Assembly (NCBI GenBank): GCA_016703425.1
Contig: JADJCA010000011.1
Location: 124,001-188,000, forward strand
Direction of reading: 5' to 3'
Origin: Myxococcales bacterium
Lineage (GTDB): Bacteria > Myxococcota_A > Polyangia > Polyangiales > Polyangiaceae
DNA: 64,000 nucleotides
Position 1 is the stretch's first letter, and every line of letters begins with the position of its first letter. The position numbers and the translations under genes were made by a program. Shown one piece after another: positions 35,332 to 43,624 of the stretch. The notes beneath the pieces were generated by a model. That model worked only from the letters and a program-made list of their open reading frames with translations. It was not told the DNA's origin and did no database searches.

Positions 35332-36306
35332 CTACGGCGCTTCTTCCCTCGAAGCGGCCACGGCGGCGCGCTGAAAATTGCGAGCCTTGAGCGCGTAAGG
35401 CCCGGACGGTCGCTCGCGCAGGTGGTTCTCGAAGCTGTCGGCGGAGGCGAGAAACTTCCGCATCCGGAACTGGGCGACGCCCTTGGCGAAGGCGACCGGG
35501 TACGACGGATCGAGGTTTGCGAAGCGCTGAATGCGGTCGAGGCGCCAGTTCTCCGCCGAGAGCCGCTCGCCCGCGGCGATGGCGTCGCATGCGGCGCGGT
35601 CTTTGGCGCCCTTGCGCGCGGCGTCGAAGGCTCGAATTTGCGGCTCCGGCGCGTGCGGCAGGCGGAAGTAGAGCCCGTAAAGGACGCGCGTCTCGTCGAG
35701 CGTCACGGCGAAGTCGGCACGCTTCTCGACGCCCGCAATGCCGTTCCACGTGGACTTGTAGGCGACCCGCCGCTCTTCCTCCGTCAAGAGCACGTGGCGG
35801 CCCCGAATCCAACCGACGGCGCGCATGCGCTCGATGAAGGGACCGCCGAGCGCTTGGAGTTCCGCGGAGATCGCGCCAGTGGTCTCGAAGCGACGCACCT
35901 CCGCGAGGAACGCCTCGAGCTGCACTGCGCGTAGAGCGCGCAGCGGCTCTACGCCAGAAGCGAGGAGCGTGGGAAGGAGGCGGTCGAGGGCGCCCCGCGA
36001 CTCCGAGATGCGCGACGCGTCGGCGCCGTCACTCTCGAGCTTGTTCCAATCGCGGATGAGCGAACCGAACTCGCGGACTTGGGACGGCAAAGGCGCTGAC
36101 CGGGCCCCCGCGGCAAGGGCCAAGTCGCGCGTGATCTCGCGGCGAAGCGCGACGCCGTCCACCTCGGGCACCGGCACCACGTCAGGCGGCGCAGGGCGCG
36201 GCGCCAGAAACGCGGCGAAGGCCACGCACGCGAGCACGGGAACCGCCGCGAGCCAGCGCCCGTGCGCGCCGCGCGCCGCCCCAAGTTCGATGCTCCAGAG
36301 CCGCAC
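35332..36306 (-). CDS. Membrane-anchored protein of unknown function with a helical, TPR-like C-terminus
   Basis: The 324-residue product has an N-terminal membrane anchor (WLAAVPVLACVAFAAFLAP). Then come a charged helical region (REITRDLALAAGARSAPLPSQ) and a middle part with RMRAVGWIRGRHVLLTEEERRVAYKSTW, given as GWIRGRHVLLTEEERR. The C-terminal segment (PSYPVAFAKGVAQFRMRKFLASADSFENHL, split as YPVAFAKGVAQFRMRKF and SADSFENHL) looks like one or two TPR repeats. No family was recognised. It is divergent from the PilZ gene, whose start lies 24 bp away. Confidence 0.75.
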   Translation of the reverse strand: MRLWSIELGAARGAHGRWLAAVPVLACVAFAAFLAPRPAPPDVVPVPEVDGVALRREITRDLALAAGARSAPLPSQVREFGSLIRDWNKLESDGADASRISESRGALDRLLPTLLASGVEPLRALRAVQLEAFLAEVRRFETTGAISAELQALGGPFIERMRAVGWIRGRHVLLTEEERRVAYKSTWNGIAGVEKRADFAVTLDETRVLYGLYFRLPHAPEPQIRAFDAARKGAKDRAACDAIAAGERLSAENWRLDRIQRFANLDPSYPVAFAKGVAQFRMRKFLASADSFENHLRERPSGPYALKARNFQRAAVAASREEAP

Positions 36307-36313
36307 GGGAGAG

Positions 36314-36322
36314 TGATATCAT
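36314..36322 (+). promoter_or_regulatory. Extended -10-like TGATATCAT before the PilZ gene
   Basis: TGA followed by TATCAT fits TGnTAnnnT. The hexamer ends 8 bases before the GTG at 36331. No ribosome-binding site is present in between, so a leaderless mRNA is suggested. Confidence 0.45.
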
Positions 36323-36330
36323 ACGGCCCC

Positions 36331-36639
36331 GTGACAGAAGAGCATCGCCGTAGCCCTCGTGTGCCCCTCGACGCCGACGTCCTGCTTGAGCATGGCAACC
36401 GCTCGCTCGAAGGGCGATCCAAGGACATCTCGCTCGGTGGCATGTTCGTCCTCTTGAACGAGTCGTTGCCCTTCGGTGCAGCCATCACGGTTCGCTTTCG
36501 CCTCCCGTCGGGTGAAGGACCGATGGCCCTTCAAGGCATCGTGCGCTGGGAACGCACCGACGGCGTCGGGGTGCAGTTCGGCCCCGTCGGCGCAAAAGAG
36601 ACCTTCGCGATCACCGAGTGGGTCCGCACGGCTGGTTAG
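36331..36639 (+). CDS. Single-domain PilZ protein
   Basis: The GTG at 36331 gives 102 residues, VTEEHRRSPRVPLDADVLLE being the start. The PilZ motif is complete: RRSPR as the RxxxR element, then DISLGGMFVLLNESLPF as the D/NxSxxG element, and FRLPSGEGPMALQGIVRWE. PilZ domains bind cyclic di-GMP and change shape; with no other domain it probably acts by binding a partner protein, such as a motility or secretion component. It converges on the FecR-domain gene, which starts further right on the other strand and ends at 36695. Confidence 0.93.
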   Translation: MTEEHRRSPRVPLDADVLLEHGNRSLEGRSKDISLGGMFVLLNESLPFGAAITVRFRLPSGEGPMALQGIVRWERTDGVGVQFGPVGAKETFAITEWVRTAG

Positions 36640-36694
36640 GCCTCGCGTCTGCCGGACGCTGCCGGCCAGAGCTTGTCGCCTCGGCCGTCCCGCC

Positions 36695-37837
36695 TCAGTG
36701 CTCGGTGACGATGGTCATGCGCCGTGAGCTGGAGGGGCCGAAGCGTCCCTTGAAGACCGCCTCCGACGCGCACGACTGAACGACCGGCGCCAAAGGCGGA
36801 TCGAAGCGAACGATCTTGGGCGTGCCCGCCGCGTCGGCGTCGACGATGAGCGTGGTTGACACGGTGACGCGCACGGCGCCCTTGACGATGCTTCGCTCGA
36901 TGCAGCCACGCACGGCGAGCGCCACGTCTTCCGGCGTGAGCGGCGCCGGAGCGGCCACGTGACCTGCGTCGACGCGCGGAGTCGAGGGCGGCGCGGCGGG
37001 CGCGGGTGCGGGCGGCTTCTCGGGGGTCTTGGCGGAAACCTCCGGCGGCGCCGTGACGACCTCCGCCTTGATGACGCGAACATCGTCCGGGCGATCGAGG
37101 TCGAGATCGACGTGGGCCGGCGCCGTGATGCGCGTGCCCTCGGTCATGCCCGCCAGCGGCACCGGGCCGATGACGATGGTTCCCTCCGTGAGGTCGACGC
37201 TCGCCTTTTGTCCGCTGCGAACGACCCGCAAACGAGTTCCGCGAACGGCCACGCGGAGCGGGCCGACGTCGACCACGAAGGCCTCGCCGCTCGACACCGG
37301 ATCAACTTCGGCGTCGACGGAGCCGGCGAGGAGCGCGAGGGCGAGCGGCATGCGTGCATGTTGCACACTAACCTTGGCGCCCGCCTCGAGTCGCCACGCG
37401 ACGCCTTTGTTTGGTGACTCGGTCATGGAGTGGAGCGAGGCGCGACTCGTCGTCTCGATGCGATCGCCCACGACGACGCCGCCGGCGCGGGGCCGAACCT
37501 GTCCCGTGGCGGAGAGGATGTGGAGCCCCTCACCGGTCGTCACGGTTGCGACGGGCGTCGGCGGTGCCTCCCGGACGGGGGGTGCAGGACGAAAAAAGAG
37601 CGTCGCCGCGGCGGCCGCCGCGAGCAAAACGCCCGAGACGACGGCGACGACCGGCGGCCTACCTCGCGCGGCGAGGGCCGAGACGGGCATCGACCCGGGC
37701 GGGCCGTTGACACGATGCTCGAGCGCGTCGTCGATGCCCGACCAGTCGCCTGAAGCACCGCGACGGGGCGGCGTGAAGTGCTCGCGCGCCTCGCGAAGAA
37801 GCGCCGGCAATCCGTCGGGTCGCGCCTTGCGTGTCAT
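36695..37837 (-). CDS. FecR-domain membrane protein with AgmX-like C-terminus
   Basis: The ATG at 37837 gives 380 residues. A cytoplasmic part (TRKARPDGLPALLREAREHF) is followed by a span (PPVVAVVSGVLLAAAAAATLFF). The FecR domain follows: SRASLHSMTESPNKGVAWRLEAGAKV (split as SRASLHSMTESPNKG and VAWRLEAGAKV), SGEAFVVDVGPLRVAVRGTRL and VDLTEGTIVIG. The last 90 residues, after a Pro/Ala linker, contain CIERSIVKGAVRV and VVQSCASEAVFKGRF, two cysteines as in the AgmX/PglI C-terminal family. FecR proteins normally act with an ECF sigma; here the start overlaps the ECF gene by ATGA. Confidence 0.88.
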   Translation of the reverse strand: MTRKARPDGLPALLREAREHFTPPRRGASGDWSGIDDALEHRVNGPPGSMPVSALAARGRPPVVAVVSGVLLAAAAAATLFFRPAPPVREAPPTPVATVTTGEGLHILSATGQVRPRAGGVVVGDRIETTSRASLHSMTESPNKGVAWRLEAGAKVSVQHARMPLALALLAGSVDAEVDPVSSGEAFVVDVGPLRVAVRGTRLRVVRSGQKASVDLTEGTIVIGPVPLAGMTEGTRITAPAHVDLDLDRPDDVRVIKAEVVTAPPEVSAKTPEKPPAPAPAAPPSTPRVDAGHVAAPAPLTPEDVALAVRGCIERSIVKGAVRVTVSTTLIVDADAAGTPKIVRFDPPLAPVVQSCASEAVFKGRFGPSSSRRMTIVTEH

Positions 37838-38442
37838 GACTCTTCCTCGGTCGCGAGGGTCGCCTCGGGCGCCTCGGCGGTGGCGGCGAGCGGCGCGAGG
37901 CAAGGCTCGTCCCGCATCAACCGTTCGATCTCGCGACGCGCGTAGAAGAGGCGAGTGCGCACCGTGAGGACCGGCGCGCCGACCATCTTCGCAATGTCGC
38001 CGGGCGCGTGACCCTCGAGCTCGTGGAGCACGAACACGTCGCGCTTCTTCTCGGGGAGCTTGTCGAGGATCCGCGCGAAGGCGCGCATGCGCTCCCGACG
38101 GTCGGCGTCTTCGTCGGGCAAGAGCGCGCCGTCGACCCGCGTCTCGGGCATCGAGTCGTCGGCGAAGACGGGGCGGCTGCGGGCAGACCTCCGATGCATC
38201 AAGACCACGTTGACGGTGACGCGATGGAGCCACGTAGTGAACTTGGACTGGCCACGGAAGTCGCGAAGGCTCCGGTGCACTTGCACGAAGACCTCTTGAA
38301 TGACGTCGTCGAGGTCAGCCGTGCGGCCCGCGAGCATCCGGTAGACGAGCCGCGCGACGTCGACGCGATGGCGTTCGTAGAGGGCGCGGAAGGCCGCGGC
38401 GTCTCCGGCTTGCGCCCGCGCGATGACGGGGTCGTCGCTCAC
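37834..38442 (-). CDS. ECF-type RNA polymerase sigma factor
   Basis: The GTG at 38442 gives 202 residues; an open frame continues to 38616 but lacks sigma character. Region 2 is LDDVIQEVFVQVHRSLRDF then KFTTWLHRVTVNVVLMHRR. Region 4 is LPEKKRDVFVLHELEGHAP and VLTVRTRLFYARREIERLM. The C-terminus (PLAATAEAPEATLATEEES) is a short acidic tail. It is coupled to the FecR-domain gene by ATGA. No TonB-dependent receptor is nearby, so this is not a classical Fec iron system. Confidence 0.93.
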   Translation of the reverse strand: MSDDPVIARAQAGDAAAFRALYERHRVDVARLVYRMLAGRTADLDDVIQEVFVQVHRSLRDFRGQSKFTTWLHRVTVNVVLMHRRSARSRPVFADDSMPETRVDGALLPDEDADRRERMRAFARILDKLPEKKRDVFVLHELEGHAPGDIAKMVGAPVLTVRTRLFYARREIERLMRDEPCLAPLAATAEAPEATLATEEES

Positions 38443-38646
38443 AGCGAGCACCGCGGCGAACGGGGCGCGCCACAGCTGCCTCGAAGGGGCGCCGGGGAGC
38501 GGGCCGGCGGCCGCGCGAAACGGGCTGGCATGAGCGACGGAAACCACTGGAAAGCTTCGGTGCCCGGCGCCGCCCGCAAATTCAGGGAGCGCCCCGAGCC
38601 CTGCACATCCGTGCACGAGCCACCGGGCGCCGCTGTTGGACCTCGC
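38443..38646. promoter_or_regulatory. Probable promoter region of the ECF/FecR operon
   Basis: No gene is visible here. It must contain the promoter of the operon starting at 38442. A pair of clear -35/-10 elements was not found, which is usual for ECF-dependent promoters whose consensus is unknown. Confidence 0.35.
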
Positions 38647-38784
38647 TCACCGCTTGCGGTTGGCGAAATCGCGCACGTCGACGACGAAAAGCCCGAGACC
38701 CACGGCCAAAGCGACGAGGAGCATGTTCCACAGGGAGCATGCTCGGGCGATTTTGGCCCAATTTTCAGTGCGCCCGACCGACAC
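38647..38784 (-). CDS. Possible small single-span membrane protein, 45 residues
   Basis: A GTG at 38784 opens a frame starting VSVGRTENWAKIARACSL, followed by NMLLVALAVGLGLFVVDV, a plausible membrane span, and DFANRKR as a positive end. An ATG within the frame would leave about 25 residues. It is short and no ribosome-binding site is visible, so this is a weak call. It would be cotranscribed with the 110-residue gene upstream. Confidence 0.3.
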   Translation of the reverse strand: MSVGRTENWAKIARACSLWNMLLVALAVGLGLFVVDVRDFANRKR

Positions 38785-38804
38785 ATGGGACGGCGGGGCC
38801 GCGC

Positions 38805-39137
38805 TCAGAAGAGCGCGCGGAGGTCGACCGGGGCTTGCTTCTTCTGCACCAGGACGTGGTTCACGGCGCGAAGGATCCGCGACTTCGTGGGGCCTGAGAG
38901 CTTGCCGCCCTTCATGGCCGCATCGATGGCGCGCTGGGTGACGGGCCGGCCCGAGCGGGGCTTGCGCGTCTCCTTGGCGGCGCCTTCTTCGGCGGCGCCA
39001 CCCTTGCCGCGACGCTTCGCGAGCTTGATCGCGCGGTCTTCGCGGGTGAGCGTCTCGAGCTCGTGCGACGCCACGAGAACGCGGCGCGGGTCGATCTTCT
39101 TGTCGGCGAGCAGTTTGGCGAGCTTCGAGTCGGCCAT
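38805..39137 (-). CDS. Small basic protein of unknown function
   Basis: The product has 110 residues, MADSKLAKLLADKKIDPRRV at the start. A central Lys/Arg/Gly/Ala-rich part (KRRGKGGAAEEGAAKETRK) and a C-terminal segment (SGRPVTQRAIDAAMKGGKL, then SRILRAVNHVLVQKK) look like a helical nucleic-acid-binding protein. No signal or span is present. An AGAGAG stretch precedes the ATG. The gene is divergent from comEC. Function is not recognised. Confidence 0.7.
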   Translation of the reverse strand: MADSKLAKLLADKKIDPRRVLVASHELETLTREDRAIKLAKRRGKGGAAEEGAAKETRKPRSGRPVTQRAIDAAMKGGKLSGPTKSRILRAVNHVLVQKKQAPVDLRALF

Positions 39138-39392
39138 GATGTTCTCTCTTACGTTTGCGCGTCTCGGGCCTGGCGCAGGTGTCCGCGGGGCTCAACTCGA
39201 AACGGGGGCGGGACCCTAGCCCAGCTCCCTCCTCGGGCGCAAGGGGCGGATGGCAGGTGACCCGAGGACCCGCGGTCTGGGCGCCACCTGGCCGCGCGGA
39301 CGGCCAGACGTGGCCGTGGCCACCGACGCCGGCGAGTGCTGCGCGCAAATCGCGGCGAGCGGGGCTGGCGAGGGATCTGCAGGGGTTGGCGC

Positions 39393-41762
39393 GTGGACCT
39401 GCCCCTCGTTCTCGCCGTCGCCTTCCTCGCGGGGCCGCTGCTCCTTGTCGCGCCCGTCGAAACGCTCGCGGCCCTTGCCGCGCTCTTTCTCATGGGCCGG
39501 GCGACCGCGCGCCACCCGCCGTGCTCCTTTCCGAAGCTCGCACTCCTGTTCTTAACGGCGCTCCTCAGCCTCGGCGCCTCCGCGTACCGGGCGTCCGCGC
39601 AATGGGACGCAGCGGCAGAGGCGCTCGAACGGCTCGGGCAGACGTTGCCGGGAACGAACCTGTGCGATCTCGAAGGCACCGTTGCCGCATCGCCCACGAT
39701 CCGAACGAGCTCGGCCGCGCGCGTGGTGCGCCTCGTCGTCGACGCCAGCGTCCTGTCCTGCGACGGGCACGAAGCGCGCGACGTTCGCGTCGTCCTTTAT
39801 GGGAGCGCCAACACGGGCCGCGGTGACGCGCTCCGTGGACTCGTGCAACTTGCGCCACCCGAGCTCTTTCACAACGCGGAGCTCGGAAGCCCGTGGCCAG
39901 CGCTCGCCCGTTCCCGGACGCTTCGCACCGGGAACGCCCTGTGGGTCGAGATCACCCGAGAGGGCCTCGGCCCCGCGCGGCTCGTTGACGCGGCGCGCGC
40001 CCACGTGCGCTCACGCATCGAGGCCACCTTCGCGCCTGCCGCGGCGCCGCTCGCGCGGGCCCTCGTGCTCGGGGAGACCGATCTCGACGCGGAGGACGGC
40101 GAGGCCTTCAAGGCGAGCGGTCTCTCTCACCTCTTGGCCGTGTCGGGCATGCACCTCGTGCTCGCAGCGCTCACGGCGCGGCGGCTCTTCGAAGCGCTCC
40201 TCGTGCGCATCACGGTCCTCTCTTCGCGGGGAGCCGCCTCGGCGTGGTCCGCCGCAGCCACGATCCCGCTCGTGTGGCTCTACGCCGATTTCGCCGGACG
40301 GAGCGGCTCGGCGGTCCGCGCGGCAGCGATGCTCACGGCGCTGCTCGTCACAGGCGCGTGCCTTCGTCGGCCCGCCGGAGCTCGCGCCATGGCGCTTTCG
40401 ACGCTCGCCATTGCCCTCGTCGACCCGCTCGCGATCTTCGATGTGTCGCTCCTCTTGTCGCTCGGCGCGACGGCGGGCCTCTTCGCTTTCGCGCAGCCGA
40501 TCACCGGCTTCTTGTCGGCCCACGCAGAGCAACCTTCACGGCTCGCGGCCTCTCTCGGCACGACGCTCGCCGCGATGCTCCCTTGCGCACCGCTCCTCGC
40601 GGCGCTCGGGCCCTCCCTTCCGATGGGAGGCCTGCTCGCCAACGTCGTCGCCGTTCCCATTGGCGAGCTCTTGGCGCTTCCCCTCTGCCTATTTCACGCC
40701 GTCTCTTCCGCCGTCCCGTGGCTCGAGCAGGGCTCGGCAGCGGCCGGCTCGGGTGCGCTTCTCTTGGTGCGCGCCGTGGCGCGCAGCACCGCGGCCATCC
40801 CCTGGCTCGCACTCCAAGTTCCCCCGCCATCAGCGCTTGAGCTCGCTGCGCTCGCCGTCCTGCTCGGTGCAGCGGCGATGCGCGTGGCCCGCTGGCGACT
40901 CGTGGCTTGCGGCATGATGCTCGTCATCGCCGCGGGCGAAGCGCACCTTCGGCGTCCAACACGCGGGCACTTGACGGTCACCATGCTCGACGTCGGTCAG
41001 GGCGACGCGCTCTTCGTCGAGCTGCCGAGCGGGGAGGCCATGCTCATCGACGCCGGCGGTCTCGTGGGGAGCCCCGTCGACGTCGGTGAACGGGTGGTGG
41101 CCTCGGTGCTTCGCGCGAGGCGCCGCAGCGAGCTTCGCGTCGTCGCCCTCTCTCACCCGCACCCCGATCATTACGGCGGGCTCGCCGCGGCGACGAAGAA
41201 CGTGACGGTGCGCGAGTTCTGGGAGACCGGCGAGGGGCGGGCGAGGACCGGCGGCGCCGTCGCACGCTTGGCCCACGAGCTCGGTCGGCGCGGTGCGCGC
41301 GTTCGCGGCCCCGACTCGCTATGCGGCACGATGGAGCTCGGCGGCGCCAGCGTTGACGTGCTCGCCCCTTGCCCAAGCTTCGACCCCGACCGCGGGGCCA
41401 ACGACAACTCCTTCGTGTTCCGCTTTCGATACGGTCGGCGTGCGTTTCTGTTCGTCGGCGACGCCGAGCACGACGAGGAACGGCTCTTGCTCCGCGACGA
41501 CGGCGCCGCGCGGCTCAAGGCCGACGTCCTCAAGGTTGGCCACCACGGCAGCGCGACCTCGTCGACGCCCGCTTTTCTCGCGGCCGTCGGCCCGTCGGTG
41601 GCCCTCATCTCGACGGGGGTCCGGAACCGCTTCGGGCACCCGCGGCGCGAAACCCTTGAAGCGCTATCGGCGGTCGGCTCGAGGGTGTTTCGGACCGATC
41701 GCCAAGGGCAGATCGTCGTCGACACGGACGGCGATTCGCTTCGCATCCGCACGGCGCGGTGA
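39393..41762 (+). CDS. comEC: ComEC/Rec2-family DNA-uptake channel protein
   Basis: The GTG at 39393 gives 789 residues. N-terminal spans (LPLVLAVAFLAGPLLL) and a DUF4131-like loop are followed by the Competence domain: GLSHLLAVSGMHLVL, then FAGRSGSAVRAAAMLTALLV, with about nine more spans. The C-terminus is a metallo-beta-lactamase-like domain: TMLDVGQGDALFVELPSG, LSHPHPDHYGGLAA, NNSFVFRFRYG-like segment (NDNSFVFRFRYGRRAFLF), LKVGHHGSATS and RNRFGHPRRETLEAL. ComEC carries single-stranded DNA across the inner membrane during transformation. The gene lies alone and its start is 30 bp after an AGGGG. The hpt gene follows after 124 bp. Confidence 0.96.
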   Translation: MDLPLVLAVAFLAGPLLLVAPVETLAALAALFLMGRATARHPPCSFPKLALLFLTALLSLGASAYRASAQWDAAAEALERLGQTLPGTNLCDLEGTVAASPTIRTSSAARVVRLVVDASVLSCDGHEARDVRVVLYGSANTGRGDALRGLVQLAPPELFHNAELGSPWPALARSRTLRTGNALWVEITREGLGPARLVDAARAHVRSRIEATFAPAAAPLARALVLGETDLDAEDGEAFKASGLSHLLAVSGMHLVLAALTARRLFEALLVRITVLSSRGAASAWSAAATIPLVWLYADFAGRSGSAVRAAAMLTALLVTGACLRRPAGARAMALSTLAIALVDPLAIFDVSLLLSLGATAGLFAFAQPITGFLSAHAEQPSRLAASLGTTLAAMLPCAPLLAALGPSLPMGGLLANVVAVPIGELLALPLCLFHAVSSAVPWLEQGSAAAGSGALLLVRAVARSTAAIPWLALQVPPPSALELAALAVLLGAAAMRVARWRLVACGMMLVIAAGEAHLRRPTRGHLTVTMLDVGQGDALFVELPSGEAMLIDAGGLVGSPVDVGERVVASVLRARRRSELRVVALSHPHPDHYGGLAAATKNVTVREFWETGEGRARTGGAVARLAHELGRRGARVRGPDSLCGTMELGGASVDVLAPCPSFDPDRGANDNSFVFRFRYGRRAFLFVGDAEHDEERLLLRDDGAARLKADVLKVGHHGSATSSTPAFLAAVGPSVALISTGVRNRFGHPRRETLEALSAVGSRVFRTDRQGQIVVDTDGDSLRIRTAR

Positions 41763-41823
41763 GCGACGCGACGCGCCGAGGACCCGCCCTTGTTCGCCCC
41801 CTCAGCCCCGAGGCTCCCGCCTC

Positions 41824-41851
41824 ACACCCCTGTCTTTACACCCCCGTCTTT
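41824..41851. repeat. 14-bp direct repeat upstream of hpt
   Basis: ACACCCCTGTCTTT is directly followed by ACACCCCCGTCTTT and the start of a third copy (ACACCC). It lies 35-60 bp before the hpt start. It may affect expression or be neutral. Confidence 0.7.
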
Positions 41852-41886
41852 ACACCCGGAGCACGAGGAGCGAGCATGCGCGCCTC

Positions 41887-42414
41887 ATGTCCGAACGTAT
41901 CGTCAGCATGTTGTCGGAAGACGTCATTCGCGCCCGCGTGAAAGAGCTCGGCGCGCAGATCTCCAAGGACTACGCCGGCAAGCACTTGGTGCTCGTCTGC
42001 GTGCTCAAGGGCAGCTTCGTCTTCGCCGCCGACTTGGCCCGCGCCATCGAACTGACCACGCTGCGCATCGACTTCCTCGGCACCCGCTCCTACGGCGAGG
42101 GCACCGACTCGAGTGGGGTCGTGCAGATCACGCAGGATCTCTCGAGGCCCATCGCCGGCGAGGACGTCCTCATCGTCGAAGACATCGTCGACACGGGCCT
42201 CACCATTGCGCACTTGATGGACCTCTTCCGAACGCGGAATCCCGGGAGCGTGCGTGTGTGTTCGTTGCTCCACAAGCCGGCGCGCGCGCGCGTCGAAGTG
42301 AACGTCGACTACTTGGGCTTCACCATCGAAGACAAGTTCGTCGTTGGCTATGGCCTCGACTTCGCCGAGCGCTACCGCAACCTGCCGTTCATCGGCATCG
42401 TCGAGCGCACCTGA
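41887..42414 (+). CDS. hpt: Hypoxanthine phosphoribosyltransferase
   Basis: The ATG at 41887 gives 175 residues with a GAGGAGCGAG ribosome-binding site upstream. The family features are LVLVCVLKGSFVFAADLAR at the N-terminal strand, LRIDFLGTRSYG, VLIVEDIVDTGLTIAHL as the PRPP-binding loop, and FTIEDKFVVGYGLDFAERYRNLPF (split as EDKFVVGYGLDFAE and RYRNLPF). It converts hypoxanthine or guanine and PRPP into IMP or GMP in purine salvage in the cytoplasm. Its stop overlaps the ATG of the next gene, so the two are coupled. Confidence 0.97.
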   Translation: MSERIVSMLSEDVIRARVKELGAQISKDYAGKHLVLVCVLKGSFVFAADLARAIELTTLRIDFLGTRSYGEGTDSSGVVQITQDLSRPIAGEDVLIVEDIVDTGLTIAHLMDLFRTRNPGSVRVCSLLHKPARARVEVNVDYLGFTIEDKFVVGYGLDFAERYRNLPFIGIVERT

Positions 42415-42725
42415 TGAGCAAGCGCCTCCTCTTCCTAGAAAAGCTCACGAGCGACGGCTCAGCCGATCCCTTCGCTTGGTACGGACTCGCCCTCGAGTAC
42501 CGGAACCTCGAGCGCCACGACGACGCCCTTCGCACCTTCGAGACGCTGAAGGCGAAGGCGCCGGACTACGTGCCCCTGTACCTCATGGCAGCGCAGATGC
42601 TCGAGAAGCTCGGTCGCGGCGCCGAGGCCCGCAGCTACGCCGAGGAAGGCATTGCGCAGGCGAAGAAGAAGGGCGACTCGCACGCGCTCTCCGAGCTCGA
42701 GACGCTCCTCTCGACACTCACGTAG
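42414..42725 (+). CDS. Small TPR protein
   Basis: The ATG at 42414 overlaps the hpt stop (ATGA) and gives 103 residues. It contains WYGLALEYRNLERHDDALRTFETLKAKAP and PLYLMAAQMLEKLGRGAEARSYAEEGI (split as WYGLALEYRNLERHDDAL and MAAQMLEKLGRGAEARSY), two TPR motifs. No signal is present. It probably binds a partner; what it has to do with Hpt is unclear. Confidence 0.85.
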   Translation: MSKRLLFLEKLTSDGSADPFAWYGLALEYRNLERHDDALRTFETLKAKAPDYVPLYLMAAQMLEKLGRGAEARSYAEEGIAQAKKKGDSHALSELETLLSTLT

Positions 42726-42759
42726 CGCTCTCGCCGCCGCGCGCTCTCGCGATCGGTCG

Positions 42760-43614
42760 CTAACGCGTCAGCGCCGCACGCGCTGCCGTTAGGGCTTCGT
42801 CACGCCACGCGTAGAGTTCCTGCTCGCGCACGCCTTCGCGGGCGGCGACCTTGGCCGGCGAAAGACCAAGGGCGAGGTCTAGGATCGCCGCGAGCTTTCG
42901 GTCGACGGTGCCCGGCGCTGCCGGCGCCAAGGGCCTTTGAAGCGAGAGCGGCGTCCTCTGCCACGACAGGAGCCGCACGAGCTCGCGGTCGTCGCCCGAG
43001 AAAGCGCGGCGGCCATGGAGCATGCGAAAGTTGTCGACGAGGAGCAGCTCACCGGCGGCGAGCAGGAACTCGATGCGCGGCGCCTTCGCCACAAAGGCGG
43101 CAAAGCGAGCCCCGATGGAGTCGCTGGCATCGAGGGGCATGGGAGAGACCGTCAAGATGGGGGCCCCGGTCGCGTGGCGACGGGCCGTGGGGCCCACGAA
43201 GTCTCCAAAGTAGAACGGGATGCGGCGCGGGACGTCGAAGAGCGCGCGGTAGAGTTCGCTGTCTTCGCGCTCGACGGTCGCCAAGAGGCGCGCACCGTCG
43301 ACGAGCTGGCATTCGCCGCCGGAAGGCGCGGGCCTTCGGCACCACATCACCTGGAGCGCGGGTGCGTTTCCCAGGTACGGCTGGCTGTCGGTGTGCATCG
43401 GCGTCACGACGTTCGTCGATGCGAAAGAGCGCCCGCCAGGGACACTACGAATCGTCTGCCGCTCGACCATCAAGGGCCGCTCGCCGACGAGCGCCTCCAC
43501 GAAGGAGAAGGGCTCGCTGAGCAGCGACGCGTCGAAGGCTCCGCTCGGGAGCACGACGAAGCCGCGCTCCGCCAACGGCGCGCGAACGTCCTCGACGCTG
43601 CTCCGGACTGTCAT
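42760..43614 (-). CDS. TauD/TfdA-type Fe(II)/2-oxoglutarate oxygenase with C-terminal helix-turn-helix-like segment
   Basis: The 284-residue product has TPMHTDSQPYLGN with His74 and Asp76, a HxD pair, and VDNFRMLHGRRAFSGD with His200 as the third iron ligand. RELVRLLSWQR follows as the 2-oxoglutarate-side strand. These are the family marks. Residues about 240-275 (DRKLAAILDLALGLSPAKVAAREGVREQEL, split as LAAILDLALGLSP and AKVAAREGVREQELYAW) look like a helix-turn-helix. This domain is unusual in the family. The gene is the last of the DUF692 operon, 10 bp after the previous stop. Substrate unknown. Confidence 0.85.
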   Translation of the reverse strand: MTVRSSVEDVRAPLAERGFVVLPSGAFDASLLSEPFSFVEALVGERPLMVERQTIRSVPGGRSFASTNVVTPMHTDSQPYLGNAPALQVMWCRRPAPSGGECQLVDGARLLATVEREDSELYRALFDVPRRIPFYFGDFVGPTARRHATGAPILTVSPMPLDASDSIGARFAAFVAKAPRIEFLLAAGELLLVDNFRMLHGRRAFSGDDRELVRLLSWQRTPLSLQRPLAPAAPGTVDRKLAAILDLALGLSPAKVAAREGVREQELYAWRDEALTAARAALTR

Positions 43615-43624
43615 GAGCGGGCTG

